A stretch of DNA of 64,000 nucleotides from Sediminihaliea albiluteola (GTDB lineage: Bacteria; Pseudomonadota; Gammaproteobacteria; Pseudomonadales; Halieaceae), in NCBI RefSeq assembly GCF_014077625.1, contig NZ_JACFXU010000017.1, positions 1-64,000 of the forward strand, written 5' to 3'. Below the pieces are notes generated by a model that ran no database searches, was not told where the DNA came from, and saw nothing but the letters and a program-made list of their open reading frames with translations. A program made the position numbers and the translations under genes. Within the stretch, counting starts at the first letter, position 1. Each line of letters opens with the position of its first letter. Below are positions 46,465-56,202 of this stretch, one piece after another.

Positions 46465-48309
46465 TTAATCCAGCAGAGAGAGGTCGCGTACAGCGCCTTT
46501 GTCGGCGCTGGTGACCATCTTGGCATAGACCTTCAGAGCAGCGCTAACCTTACGCGGCCTAGCTTTGGCGGGTCGCCAAGCAGCTGAGCCTTTAGCATCT
46601 TCGGCGGCGCGGCGCGCGGCGAGTTCTTCGTCGCTCACTGCCACGTTGATGCTGCGATTGGGAATGTCGATGTTGATGATGTCGCCATGCTCTACTAAGC
46701 CAATAGCACCGCCAGCAGCGGCCTCAGGCGAGGCGTGGCCAATCGACAGGCCAGAGGTGCCGCCCGAGAAGCGTCCGTCGGTGAGTAGGGCGCAGCTTGC
46801 CCCTAGGCCTTTAGACTTCAGGTAGCTGGTGGGGTAGAGCATTTCCTGCATGCCGGGGCCGCCGCGGGGGCCTTCGTAGCGGATGATCACCACATCGCCC
46901 TCTTTAACCTTGCCGGCTAGAATGTCTTCTACTGCTGATTCTTGGCTTTCGCAGATGTAGGCAGGGCCCGAGAACACCAGAATGCTTTCATCGACCCCAG
47001 AGGTTTTCACCACACAGCCATCTTCGGCAATGTTACCAAAAAGTACAGCTAGGCCGCCTTCGCTGGAGTAGGCATGTTCAAGTTTGCGAATACAGCCATT
47101 CTCGCGATCCAGATCAAGGCTGGGCCAGCGAGTAGACTGGCTGAAGGCTGTTTGCGTGGGAATACCGCCGGGGCCGGCACTGAATAGCTTGTGAGCCTCT
47201 TCGTCCTGACTCTGTGCGATATCCCATTTGGCTAGGGCATCGCGCATGCTTGGGCTGTGCACGGTGGGATTGTCAGTGTGCAGTAAATTGGCGCGATCGA
47301 GTTCGCCGAGAATGCCCATAACACCGCCAGCGCGGTGCACATCTTCCATATGATAAAGCGGCGTATTTGGCGCCACCTTGCACAGCTGTGGCACTTTGCG
47401 CGATAGGCGGTCGATGTCCTTGAGGGTGAAGTCCAGCTCGGCTTCCTGGGCGGCAGCTAATAAGTGCAAGATCGTGTTGGTTGAGCCGCCCATGGCAATG
47501 TCCAGCGCCATCGCGTTTTCAAAGGCGGCAAAGTTGCCGATATTACGCGGCAGAACTGATTCGTCGTTTTGCTCGTAGTAGCGTTTGCAGAGCTCTACGA
47601 TGAGCTGCCCAGCACGCAAGAACAGTTGCTCACGGTCAGAGTGGGTGGCCAGGGTAGAGCCATTGCCCGGCAGCGACAGACCTAGGGCTTCAGTGAGGCA
47701 GTTCATGGAGTTGGCGGTGAACATCCCCGAGCAGGAGCCGCAGGTGGGGCAGGCAGAGCGCTCATACTCAGCCACATCGTCATCATTGGCATCGCTGTCG
47801 GCGGCGATCACCATGGCATCGACTAGGTCGAGTTTGTGCTCAGAAAGTTTGGTTTTGCCGGCTTCCATAGGGCCGCCGGAGACAAACACCACCGGAATGT
47901 TGAGGCGCATAGCCGCATTGAGCATCCCGGGGGTAATCTTGTCGCAGTTAGATATGCACACCATGGCGTCTGCGCAGTGGGCATTAACCATGTACTCCAC
48001 AGAATCGGAGATGACGTCTCGTGAAGGCAGGCTGTACAGCATGCCGTCGTGGCCCATGGCGATACCATCATCCACTGCGATGGTGTTGAACTCTTTCGCC
48101 ACTCCACCGGAGCGCTCAATCTCTCGCGCTACCAGTTGGCCCATATCTTTGAGGTGGACATGGCCCGGTACAAATTGGGTAAATGAGTTAACCACAGCAA
48201 TAATGGGCTTTTGGAAGTCATCGTCTTTCATGCCGGTGGCGCGCCACAGGGCGCGAGCGCCGGCCATGTTGCGGCCGTGGGTAGAGGTTTTAGAGCGATA
48301 GTCTGGCAT
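46465..48309 (-). CDS. ilvD: Dihydroxy-acid dehydratase
   Basis: A 614-residue iron-sulfur dehydratase that converts 2,3-dihydroxyisovalerate and its homologue to the 2-oxo acids of valine, isoleucine and leucine synthesis. Cluster-binding C122 (NCDKITPG) and the CPTCGSCSG block (187-195) are present. The absence of the additional N-terminal cysteine, as in E. coli IlvD, suggests the [4Fe-4S] type. It supplies the substrate of LeuA encoded 3 kb away. Long open frames on the opposite strand (47585-48301) are shadows. Confidence 0.97.
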   Translation of the reverse strand: MPDYRSKTSTHGRNMAGARALWRATGMKDDDFQKPIIAVVNSFTQFVPGHVHLKDMGQLVAREIERSGGVAKEFNTIAVDDGIAMGHDGMLYSLPSRDVISDSVEYMVNAHCADAMVCISNCDKITPGMLNAAMRLNIPVVFVSGGPMEAGKTKLSEHKLDLVDAMVIAADSDANDDDVAEYERSACPTCGSCSGMFTANSMNCLTEALGLSLPGNGSTLATHSDREQLFLRAGQLIVELCKRYYEQNDESVLPRNIGNFAAFENAMALDIAMGGSTNTILHLLAAAQEAELDFTLKDIDRLSRKVPQLCKVAPNTPLYHMEDVHRAGGVMGILGELDRANLLHTDNPTVHSPSMRDALAKWDIAQSQDEEAHKLFSAGPGGIPTQTAFSQSTRWPSLDLDRENGCIRKLEHAYSSEGGLAVLFGNIAEDGCVVKTSGVDESILVFSGPAYICESQESAVEDILAGKVKEGDVVIIRYEGPRGGPGMQEMLYPTSYLKSKGLGASCALLTDGRFSGGTSGLSIGHASPEAAAGGAIGLVEHGDIINIDIPNRSINVAVSDEELAARRAAEDAKGSAAWRPAKARPRKVSAALKVYAKMVTSADKGAVRDLSLLD

Positions 48310-48433
48310 AGGGCACCTAATTCGGCCGCACTATCAAGATGTAGCGCGGCGCATTGGGTTGAAACAGAGCCAAGCAGGATAGCAAATTATCGCCGCTTTG
48401 GCTGGAGTATTACTGAAGTGCTGGCGACTTTAG

Positions 48434-48460
48434 GGCTGAATTAGCTGTACTAATTCAGCC
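48434..48460 (-). terminator. Hairpin at the argA stop codon
   Basis: GGCTGAATTAG and CTAATTCAGCC form a perfect 11-bp stem with a 5-nt loop; the argA TAG is at its base. The following CTAAAG is not a T-tract. Confidence 0.5.
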
Positions 48461-49767
48461 TATGACAGGCTTTTAAAAAACACCTTGGACTTACGCTGCA
48501 AGTTATACAGATTTTGCTTTTTTGCCGGTAAGTCATCCCGCGAGCGCTCTTCAAAGCCCTGCTCGATAAACCAGTGCGCAGTTTGGGTGGTCAGTATAAA
48601 CACCCGGTCTAGGCCCAGTCGTCTGGCTTCGGCCTCAAGTTCGCGCAGCAAGCGCTGGCCACGTTTGCCGCCGCGATACTCTGGGTGGGTGATGACGCAA
48701 GCCACTTCGCCGCAGCCCTCATCGGGGTAGGGGTAGAGTGCAGCGCAGGCCAAGATGCGGCCGTCGCGCTCCAGTAAGCGGAACTGTTTAATTTCTGTTT
48801 CCAGCAACTCACGAGAGCGTTTTAGTAATACGCCCTGCTGCTCTAGGGGTTCAATCAGTTCGATAATGCCGCCGACGTCGTCAATGGTCGCCGTGCGCAA
48901 CTGCTCGTAGTCATCGGTGGCTACTAAAGTGCCGCTGCCATCGTGGGTAAATAATTCTTCTAGCATGGCGCAGTCATCTTGATAGCTAATAACCTGACAG
49001 CGCTCTACGCCAGCAAGGCAGGCGCGCTGGGCAGTGGCGGCAAGTCGCGCCTGTTCTTTATCGTAAAATTTTAGATTGGCCATGTCGCCCACCGCGATCT
49101 GGCGCAGCAGCTTGCCTTCAGAGTTGATCAGGCCTGCGGCACTGCCAAATAAAAGCAGCTTGTCGGCATTGATGGCAGCGGCGCAATGCACTGCGATATC
49201 TTCTAAGGCGAGATTAAAGATCTCGCCAGTGGGTGAATAGCCCAGGGGTGAAAGCAGCACGATTGATCCGGCGGCGAGCTGTTGCGAAATGCCGGCAATG
49301 TCCATGCGGCGTACACGGCCGGTATGTTGGAAATCGACACCATCCACAACGCCGATAGGTTTGGCGGTGATGAAGTTTCCGGAGCAGACACGAATACTTG
49401 CACCTTGCATGGGCGAGTTGGGCAGACCCATTGATAGCCCTGCTTCAATTTGGGCTCGTAGCGCCCCTGCAGCATCGGCCACGTGTGGCATGGCAACGCT
49501 GTCGGTGATGCGGATGTCTTGGTGGAATTTGTTCTCGATACCGGCCTGCTGCAGGCGCTCATCAATTTGCGGCCGGTTACCGTGTACCAGCACCAAGCGT
49601 ATGCCAAGACTGTTGAGCAAGGCGATATCGTGAATGATGTAATAGAAGTTGTCATGCTGCGCAACTTCACCGCCAATCATTAGCACAAAGGTTTTTCCCC
49701 GGTGTGCATTGATGTAGGGCGCAGTGTTGCGGAACCAGCGTATGTGTTCGCGACTCGCTGTTGTCAC
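48460..49767 (-). CDS. argA: Amino-acid N-acetyltransferase (N-acetylglutamate synthase)
   Basis: A 435-residue bifunctional-looking ArgA. An N-terminal amino acid kinase-like domain (about 20-290), which binds arginine for feedback inhibition, is fused to a C-terminal GNAT acetyltransferase domain (about 295-430) with RGGKRGQRLL as the acetyl-CoA loop. It acetylates glutamate in the first step of arginine synthesis. argE lies upstream on the same strand, and ilvD follows downstream. Confidence 0.96.
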   Translation of the reverse strand: MTTASREHIRWFRNTAPYINAHRGKTFVLMIGGEVAQHDNFYYIIHDIALLNSLGIRLVLVHGNRPQIDERLQQAGIENKFHQDIRITDSVAMPHVADAAGALRAQIEAGLSMGLPNSPMQGASIRVCSGNFITAKPIGVVDGVDFQHTGRVRRMDIAGISQQLAAGSIVLLSPLGYSPTGEIFNLALEDIAVHCAAAINADKLLLFGSAAGLINSEGKLLRQIAVGDMANLKFYDKEQARLAATAQRACLAGVERCQVISYQDDCAMLEELFTHDGSGTLVATDDYEQLRTATIDDVGGIIELIEPLEQQGVLLKRSRELLETEIKQFRLLERDGRILACAALYPYPDEGCGEVACVITHPEYRGGKRGQRLLRELEAEARRLGLDRVFILTTQTAHWFIEQGFEERSRDDLPAKKQNLYNLQRKSKVFFKSLS

Positions 49768-49876
49768 CTGTGTCTCGCCTGCTGAGTTGGTTCAAAAGAG
49801 GCTAAGATTACCCAATGCCGCGGCAGGGCACTAATGGCAATATTGCACAGTTGCTGGCTGGGCGTTGCAGTGGTGC

Positions 49877-51028
49877 TCACAGGCAGTAGCGTGCAATACA
49901 CTGTTGCAAGAGTTCAATGCAGGGCCGCATCTGCTCCATTTCCAGATATTCATCGGGCTGGTGGGCGCGGTCAATGGAGCCGGGCCCCATAACAATGGTC
50001 TCCATACCTAATTGCTGCATAAAAGGCGCCTCGGTGGCAAAAGCGACAGCTTGGGCGGAGTGACCACTCAGTTGCTCCGCAATGCGTACCAGTTCACTGT
50101 CGGCAGCCTGTTCAAAGGGGGGTACTTGATCGACCAGTGAACGCAGCTCAATGGCGACGCCGTGTTGTCCCGCCAGCCCTTGTAAGCGCTGATTCAGCTC
50201 TTCGCGTACGGCAAAATTGTCCCCCTCTGGTGTCATGCGCAGGTCAATGTGCAGCTCGCTGCTGCCACAAATTCGGTTGGGACTGTCGCCGCCGTGGATG
50301 CAGCCTAAGTTGAGTGTGGGTACCGACACTTCGAAGGCCGGGTTGGGATAGCGCTGTGCGAGATCGAGCCTGAACTTGAGCAGATCGCCCATGACGTGAT
50401 GCATCACATCTAAGGCATTATTGCCCAGAGCTGGGTTGGAGGAATGTCCCGATTGGCCGGTGATACGAATGGCCTCCATCATGATGCCCTTGTGCATACG
50501 AACCGGTACTAAGGAGGTCGGCTCTCCAATAATGGCGGCGCGGGCTTTGGGGCGGCCCGCGGCAGCAAGTGCTCGGGCGCCATTCATGGAGCTTTCCTCA
50601 TCGGCGGTGGCGAGGATGATCAGCGGTTGTTGTAAGGGCTGGCCAACAAAGGCTTGAGCGGCGGCCATGGCCAAGGGAAAGAAGCCCTTCATATCGGTGC
50701 TGCCCAAGCCGTATAGCCGCTGGTCACGCTCGCTTAGTTGCAGTGGGTCGCTGCGCCAGCGGCCTTCATCAAAGGGCACAGTATCGGTATGTCCGGCCAG
50801 CACTAGCCCACCGGGGCCACTGCCGAGTGTGGCAATTAAATTAGCTTTGCGCCCGTCAGGGGTGACATCAATGAGCTCGGTGCTAAAACCCATTTCTGAC
50901 AGCCAAGTGGCCAACAGTTCCACCACAGCTCGATTGCCCTGATCCCAAGATGGATCAGTGGAGCTGACAGAAGGGATTGCCACTAATTGCTTTAGTCGCT
51001 GAATAACCTGTTGTTCGGGCAGAGACAT
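49877..51028 (-). CDS. argE: Acetylornithine deacetylase
   Basis: A 383-residue M20-family zinc hydrolase that frees ornithine from N-acetylornithine. Metal and catalytic residues are seen as H80 and D82 (AGHTDTVPFD), D112 (GSTDMKG) and E144/E145 (ADEESSMNGA). The dimerisation domain lies in the middle third. argA lies about 110 bp downstream on the same strand. No obvious ArgR box was found in the gap between them. Confidence 0.94.
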   Translation of the reverse strand: MSLPEQQVIQRLKQLVAIPSVSSTDPSWDQGNRAVVELLATWLSEMGFSTELIDVTPDGRKANLIATLGSGPGGLVLAGHTDTVPFDEGRWRSDPLQLSERDQRLYGLGSTDMKGFFPLAMAAAQAFVGQPLQQPLIILATADEESSMNGARALAAAGRPKARAAIIGEPTSLVPVRMHKGIMMEAIRITGQSGHSSNPALGNNALDVMHHVMGDLLKFRLDLAQRYPNPAFEVSVPTLNLGCIHGGDSPNRICGSSELHIDLRMTPEGDNFAVREELNQRLQGLAGQHGVAIELRSLVDQVPPFEQAADSELVRIAEQLSGHSAQAVAFATEAPFMQQLGMETIVMGPGSIDRAHQPDEYLEMEQMRPCIELLQQCIARYCL

Positions 51029-51056
51029 AATAAACGCGCATCGATAGCGGGGATAA

Positions 51057-51087
51057 CCCCAGGGTTCATAGCACGTTAGCCCTGGGG
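51057..51087 (-). terminator. Hairpin after the phosphate permease gene
   Basis: CCCCAGGG and CCCTGGGG pair over 8 GC-rich bp around a 15-nt loop. The minus strand continues TTATCC, a weak tail. It separates the phosphate permease from argE. Confidence 0.4.
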
Positions 51088-51123
51088 ATTTAGGGAGTCA
51101 ACTGTCCTTTACCTTCGCGCGCC

Positions 51124-52404
51124 CTAGGTGAATATGGCGCGGAAGATAAAGAAGAAGATAATGGCCAGTCCGGCTCCAGCGGGTAGGGTGATGATCCATG
51201 AGATAAAGATCTGACCGATGATGCGCAGGTTGATGGCTGCAATACCGCGGGCAAAGCCCACCCCTAGGATGGCGCCGACTAAGGTGTGAGTGGTAGATAC
51301 CGGCAGGCCAGTGGCCGAAGCGACGACGACGGTCGAAGCGGCGCCAAGCTCAGCTGCAAAGCCACGGCTAGGTGTCAGCTCGGTGATCTTACGGCCGACC
51401 GTAGCAATAACTTTCCAGCCATAAGTGGCTAGGCCCACCACAATACCCAAGGCACCGACCAGCAATATCCACCAGGGCATAACCGTTTGGGCGGCAATAG
51501 CGCCACCAGACTTAATTGTGCTGGCAATGGCGGCCAGGGGGCCGACAGCGTTAGCTACGTCATTGGAGCCGTGGGCAAAGGCCATGGAGCAGGCGGTAAA
51601 GATCATCAGAATGGCAAATACGCGCTCGACGTTGGCAAAGCGATTGCTTTGGTTGGGAACTTCCTTGACCCGCCGTAGCAGTAAGCCACCAATTGCCGCC
51701 ACGACTAAACCAATCGCAGCTGATAATAGCGCCGCGTTGGCAAAATCACTGCCCAAGCCTAAGTTGAGATCTAGGCCAATGTGCTTCAAGCCTTTGAGCA
51801 GTGTGACCATAGAGATCATAAAGCCGACCATCCACATATAAATAGGGATGATTTGCTGAGCTCTTTTAAAAGGGTCCGCAGTGTCGAGAATGAAGATTTT
51901 GACGCTCATAAAGAGGCCGAAAGAAATACTGCCGGCCAACACCGGTGATACCACCCAACTTGCTGCAATGGCCCCGACCTTACTCCAGTGCACGGCCTCC
52001 ACCGAGATACCCACGGAAGCAAAGCCGACAATGGCGCCGATAATTGAGTGGGTGGTCGAGACCGGCCAGCCTTTAATACTGGCGATCATGAGCCAAGTCC
52101 CGGCGGCTAACAGCGCCGATAGCATGCCAAAGACCATCAAATCCGGCGAATCCGCCATGATGTCTGGGTCGATGATGCCTTTGCGGATGGTTGAGGTGAC
52201 CTCGCCACCCGCTAGATAAGCGCCGAGAAACTCAAATACCATAGCCACTAGAATGGCTTGCTTAATGGTCAGGGCGCGGGAGCCGACCGAGGTTCCCATG
52301 GCGTTGGCGACGTCGTTGGCGCCGATCCCCCAAGCCATAAAGAAGCCAAAAATGCAGGCAATGATCAGCAGCGTGCTGCCGTGTGTTGCGATGATTTCCA
52401 TCAA
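51124..52404 (-). CDS. PiT-family inorganic phosphate transporter
   Basis: A 426-residue polytopic low-affinity phosphate:cation symporter. The duplicated PiT signature is present as GANDVANA (28-35) and again as HGSNDVANAVGP in the C-terminal half. About ten hydrophobic segments are visible. The start lies 10 bp after the DUF47 gene, its usual partner. It is called pitA-like, but the symbol is not certain. The same-strand order argA, argE, PiT, DUF47 (read 5'-most last) resembles Pseudomonas. Confidence 0.94.
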   Translation of the reverse strand: MMEIIATHGSTLLIIACIFGFFMAWGIGANDVANAMGTSVGSRALTIKQAILVAMVFEFLGAYLAGGEVTSTIRKGIIDPDIMADSPDLMVFGMLSALLAAGTWLMIASIKGWPVSTTHSIIGAIVGFASVGISVEAVHWSKVGAIAASWVVSPVLAGSISFGLFMSVKIFILDTADPFKRAQQIIPIYMWMVGFMISMVTLLKGLKHIGLDLNLGLGSDFANAALLSAAIGLVVAAIGGLLLRRVKEVPNQSNRFANVERVFAILMIFTACSMAFAHGSNDVANAVGPLAAIASTIKSGGAIAAQTVMPWWILLVGALGIVVGLATYGWKVIATVGRKITELTPSRGFAAELGAASTVVVASATGLPVSTTHTLVGAILGVGFARGIAAINLRIIGQIFISWIITLPAGAGLAIIFFFIFRAIFT

Positions 52405-52413
52405 AGAGTCCCG

Positions 52414-53127
52414 TTATTTGGCCATGATAATCTGGAGACGGTGTCCAATGCGCTCAGCATCGTCAGCACTGGCAGCTAGCAATTCGATGATCTTGTAGTA
52501 GAACATCACATCGACTGGGGGCAGCTCGGCCTCGATCTTGAACAGTTTGCTACGCAGTGCTTGAGACTGCTTGTCGGTGCGGCCTTCCAGCTTCTCGAGC
52601 ACTTTAATCATACTCTCGACCTGCTTGACTGCGCGGCCACTGAACCCCACTTCTAAGAGCTCGTCCAGCTCGCTGATGACGACTAGGGCCTGTGCGCTCG
52701 TTTCGGCGCAGGTTGTCACCAGTTCCATGAGAGAGCTTTGCATGGCCTCAGGGAACTTCATTTTGCGCCCTAGTGCCAAACCGGCAATGTCTTTAGCGGT
52801 ATTGGCCACCTTATCTTGGAAGGTGATCAGCTCTAGCAGGTCGCCGCGCGGCACTGGCATAAACAAGCTTTTTGGCAAGTGCCGCCGCACCGAGCGTTTG
52901 AGCTTGTCGGCCTGGCGTTCGGCGCGTGATATATCTTTGAACAATTGAGCAGCGCTATCCCAGTTGTCTTCTGCGCTGGCAACGAAGAATGCAGGCAGCA
53001 ACTGAGCGGCGTCATTAACCACCTTCATGTGCTCCTGTATGGGTCCTATAGGTGATCTGCCAAACAGCTTGCTGAGTGGGTTTGATCCAGTGGTTCTTTT
53101 TTTGCCTTTCGGCTCGCGAGAAGTCAT
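52414..53127 (-). CDS. DUF47/TIGR00153 PhoU-like phosphate transport regulator
   Basis: A 237-residue, all-helical PhoU-related protein of the DUF47 family (NPLSKLFGRSPIGPIQEHM at about 17-35 is the family opening). Family members associate with and regulate PiT permeases. The first gene of the pair; the N-terminal 16 residues are basic and possibly extended. The gap upstream, shared with glnE, contains three copies of GGCCTGTG in alternating orientation. Confidence 0.9.
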   Translation of the reverse strand: MTSREPKGKKRTTGSNPLSKLFGRSPIGPIQEHMKVVNDAAQLLPAFFVASAEDNWDSAAQLFKDISRAERQADKLKRSVRRHLPKSLFMPVPRGDLLELITFQDKVANTAKDIAGLALGRKMKFPEAMQSSLMELVTTCAETSAQALVVISELDELLEVGFSGRAVKQVESMIKVLEKLEGRTDKQSQALRSKLFKIEAELPPVDVMFYYKIIELLAASADDAERIGHRLQIIMAK

Positions 53128-53161
53128 TGTTTTGCTCCCTTCCGATTCGCGCGAAGTATAG

Positions 53162-53215
53162 GGCCTGTGCTGCCCGATGTCACAGGCCTTGTGAACCTAA
53201 GCTTTGGGGCCTGTG
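53162..53215. repeat. Alternating GGCCTGTG repeats between DUF47 and glnE
   Basis: GGCCTGTG at 53162-53169, its complement CACAGGCC at 53181-53188, and GGCCTGTG again at 53208-53215. The first and third lie in the exact 11-mer GGGCCTGTGCT (53161-53171 and 53207-53217). The middle copy can pair with either flank, giving two mutually exclusive hairpins, or the three could be protein sites. Confidence 0.5.
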
Positions 53216-53286
53216 CTAGCATGCAGCCCAGAACCACTATCGCGGCAATGGAATTATTTTATGCCTAAACGTAACAAGGGAGTGGC

Positions 53287-56202
53287 ATGAATCCAGCTCA
53301 AAGGGCTTTACCCTCGATTCTGGCAGAGCAGGCGGAGCGCGCTCGGGCCCGCATGCGTGAGCGCTGCTCCCCAGATGATTGGCAGCGCTGGCAAAGCGAG
53401 TGGGCGCGATATCCTCATCCTGAGCACCTCGACCTGATGCTGGCCTGCAGTCCTTTTGTAGCAGAGTTGCTGTGCCGCGATCTGAGGCCAATGTTAGAGC
53501 TTCTGACCAGCGGTACTTTGCTGCGTAGCCTCGACGAGCAAGAGTTGCAGCAATCACTCAAGGCCAAGCTAGCTGAGCCAGAGCTTGATTTGGCGGTGGT
53601 CTTGCGTCGCTTTCGAGCACAGCAGATGCTGCGCATTGTGTGGCGTGACTTCACTGCTTTGGCAGCGACCTTAGAAACAACCCGCGACACCTCCCTTCTT
53701 GCAGAGGCCTGTATCAGCGCTGCACTGGAGTATAACCAGCGTGTGCTTGAGAGCCGTTTCGGGGTGCCGCGGGGCCGTCATAGTGGCGAAGCTCAGCAAC
53801 TGATGGTGCTGGCGATGGGTAAGCTGGGCGCCCGGGAGCTGAATATCTCCTCTGATATCGACCTGATCTTTGTTTACCCAGAGGCCGGGACCACAGATGG
53901 CAGCGAGCGCAGCTTGTCCAACGATGAGTTTTTTACCAAGTTGGGCCAGAGTGTTATCACCGCCCTAGATCAGGTGACCGCCGAGGGTTTTGTGTTTCGA
54001 GTCGATATGCGCTTGAGACCCTACGGTGAAAGCGGTGCCCTAGTGCACAATTTCAGCGCCATGGAGGATTACTATCAGGAGCAGGGTCGCGACTGGGAGC
54101 GCTATGCACTGATCAAAGCCCGGGCGCTCAACGGCTCAGCGGCCCGAATTGAAGAGCTGACGACATTGCTGCGCCCCTTTATCTACCGCAAATACGTAGA
54201 TTTTGGGGTGATTGAAAGTCTGCGCAGCATGAAGCAAATGATTAACTCCGAGGTGCGTCGCCGCGCCTTACAAGATGACATCAAGCTGGGCCATGGCGGT
54301 ATCCGCGAAGTGGAGTTTATCGCTCAGTGCTTTCAGTTAATTCGCGGCGGCCGCGACCTTGGCTTGCAGCAGCGGGAGCTACTACCCGTACTAGACGAGT
54401 GCGCGGCACTGGGTTGTTTGCCAGGGGATGTTGTCGCAGAGCTAAAAGCGGCCTATCTATTTTTGCGTGACAGTGAACATGCTCTGCAAGGCTACCGTGA
54501 TCAACAAACCCAGCACTTACCTCAAGACAGTTTAGCCCGAGCCGCTCTAGCGCAGGTGATGGATTGTCGAGACTGGGAGGAGTACCAAGAGAAGCTAAGA
54601 GGCCATCGCGAGCGCGTGGCAGAGCATTTTCGTGATCTGATCGCAGCACCTGAAGATGATGTGGCGGCAGAGGCGCAGGATTTAGACTTGTGGGGCGAAG
54701 ACCTGGATGCGAAAAGTTTAGCGCAATTGGGTTATCGGGAGCCCGAACTCAGTGTGAAGTCGCTGTTGGAACTGCGTGACAGCCGGCGGGTTATTGAACT
54801 GCAAGTGCAAGGTCGCGAGCGGCTCGCGGAATTTATGCCGCAGTTATTACTAGCCTGTGCTGAGAACGAGGATCCCGATACGGCGCTGGCACGGGTCTTG
54901 CCCTTAGTGACAGCGGTGCTTCGCCGCAGCGCCTATCTTGCCTTGCTGTTAGAAAACCCCGCTGCATTGGATGAGCTGGTTACCTTGTGCGCGGCCAGCC
55001 CTTGGATTGCTGCACAGATGGCCGCTCGCCCGGTGCTGTTGGATGAGTTGCTAGATCGGGCCAGTCTCTACAATGCACCGGATAAAACGCGTTTGCAAAA
55101 TGAGTTGCAGCGGCAAGTTGCCAGATTAGCGGTGGACGATTTGGAGGCGCAGATGGAAGCACTGCGCTACTTTAAGGCCTCCCACACTCTGCGAGTGGCA
55201 GCCAGTGAGTTGGTTGGCCGGCTGTCCTTAATGAAGGTAAGCGACAAGCTGAGCTGGTTGGCAGAAGTCATCTTGGAGCAGGTCCTTGCGCTAGCTTGGC
55301 ACGACCTGGTCGCAAAATACGGTGAGCCGGCACGACAGCGCAGTGGCTATGGCTTCGCTATCTTTGCCTACGGCAAGCTAGGTGGTATTGAACTCAGTTA
55401 CAGCTCCGATCTCGATCTGGTGTTTGTCTATGACGCTGAGGCTCAAGGGCACACTGATGGTAAGCGCAGTATCGACAATTCTCTGTTTTACACCCGCCTC
55501 GGCCAGCGGATAATCCATATACTGCAAACTCAAATGTCTATGGGGCAGCTATACGAGGTCGATATGCGTCTGCGACCTTCGGGTGAGTCAGGTATGTTGG
55601 TGGCCTCCACTACAGGCTTTGACAGCTATCAGCGGGAGTCTGCTTGGACCTGGGAGCATCAGGCCTTGGTGCGGGCGAGGCTGGTAGCGGGCGACCCACA
55701 AGTAGGAGAGGTGTTTTACGCTGTGCGACAAAGAATTCTCTGTCAGCAGCGCGACCAAGCAGAGCTCGCCGTTGAGGTGCTAAGAATGCGAGACCGCATG
55801 CGGGCACATTTACTTCCCAGCGTGAATCTCGACAGCGATCACTTCTATCTTAAGCAGGATCGCGGCGGTATCGTGGATATTGAATTTATGGTGCAATACG
55901 CGGTTTTAGCTTGGTCTCATCGTGTGCCCCAGTTGGCGCAGTGGTCTGATAATGTTCGCATCCTTGAAACACTGGGGCAGAGCGGCTTATTTGCAGCCGC
56001 TGAGAGCGAGGCCTTAATCCAGGCTTATTTGGCTTATCGCTCCGCCGCGCATCAGCTGGCTTTACAGCAGCAGGAAGACGCGGTGCCGGCGGCGGCATAC
56101 AGTGAGCATCGCGCTGCGGTGATTGCTAAGTGGGAGCAACTGTTTGCGCCCTATCTAGCCAGTGCAGAAGCGCTTGGCTTTGAGGATACACAGGATAAAT
56201 GA
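53287..56202 (+). CDS. glnE: Bifunctional glutamine synthetase adenylyltransferase/deadenylylase
   Basis: A 971-residue enzyme that adenylylates and deadenylylates glutamine synthetase under PII control. Two nucleotidyltransferase domains are visible: the N-terminal deadenylylase with D190-x-D192 (SDIDLIFVYPE) and the C-terminal adenylylase with D708-x-D710 (SDLDLVFVYD), joined by a helical regulatory region. AAGGGAG precedes the ATG. Its stop overlaps the waaF start (ATGA), an arrangement also seen in Pseudomonas-like genomes. Confidence 0.97.
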   Translation: MNPAQRALPSILAEQAERARARMRERCSPDDWQRWQSEWARYPHPEHLDLMLACSPFVAELLCRDLRPMLELLTSGTLLRSLDEQELQQSLKAKLAEPELDLAVVLRRFRAQQMLRIVWRDFTALAATLETTRDTSLLAEACISAALEYNQRVLESRFGVPRGRHSGEAQQLMVLAMGKLGARELNISSDIDLIFVYPEAGTTDGSERSLSNDEFFTKLGQSVITALDQVTAEGFVFRVDMRLRPYGESGALVHNFSAMEDYYQEQGRDWERYALIKARALNGSAARIEELTTLLRPFIYRKYVDFGVIESLRSMKQMINSEVRRRALQDDIKLGHGGIREVEFIAQCFQLIRGGRDLGLQQRELLPVLDECAALGCLPGDVVAELKAAYLFLRDSEHALQGYRDQQTQHLPQDSLARAALAQVMDCRDWEEYQEKLRGHRERVAEHFRDLIAAPEDDVAAEAQDLDLWGEDLDAKSLAQLGYREPELSVKSLLELRDSRRVIELQVQGRERLAEFMPQLLLACAENEDPDTALARVLPLVTAVLRRSAYLALLLENPAALDELVTLCAASPWIAAQMAARPVLLDELLDRASLYNAPDKTRLQNELQRQVARLAVDDLEAQMEALRYFKASHTLRVAASELVGRLSLMKVSDKLSWLAEVILEQVLALAWHDLVAKYGEPARQRSGYGFAIFAYGKLGGIELSYSSDLDLVFVYDAEAQGHTDGKRSIDNSLFYTRLGQRIIHILQTQMSMGQLYEVDMRLRPSGESGMLVASTTGFDSYQRESAWTWEHQALVRARLVAGDPQVGEVFYAVRQRILCQQRDQAELAVEVLRMRDRMRAHLLPSVNLDSDHFYLKQDRGGIVDIEFMVQYAVLAWSHRVPQLAQWSDNVRILETLGQSGLFAAAESEALIQAYLAYRSAAHQLALQQQEDAVPAAAYSEHRAAVIAKWEQLFAPYLASAEALGFEDTQDK

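Noticed and set aside
47585-48301. Plus-strand open frame of 238 codons opposite ilvD
   Set aside because: Antisense to ilvD, whose conserved cysteine motifs are in the other frame; composition typical of a codon-bias shadow.
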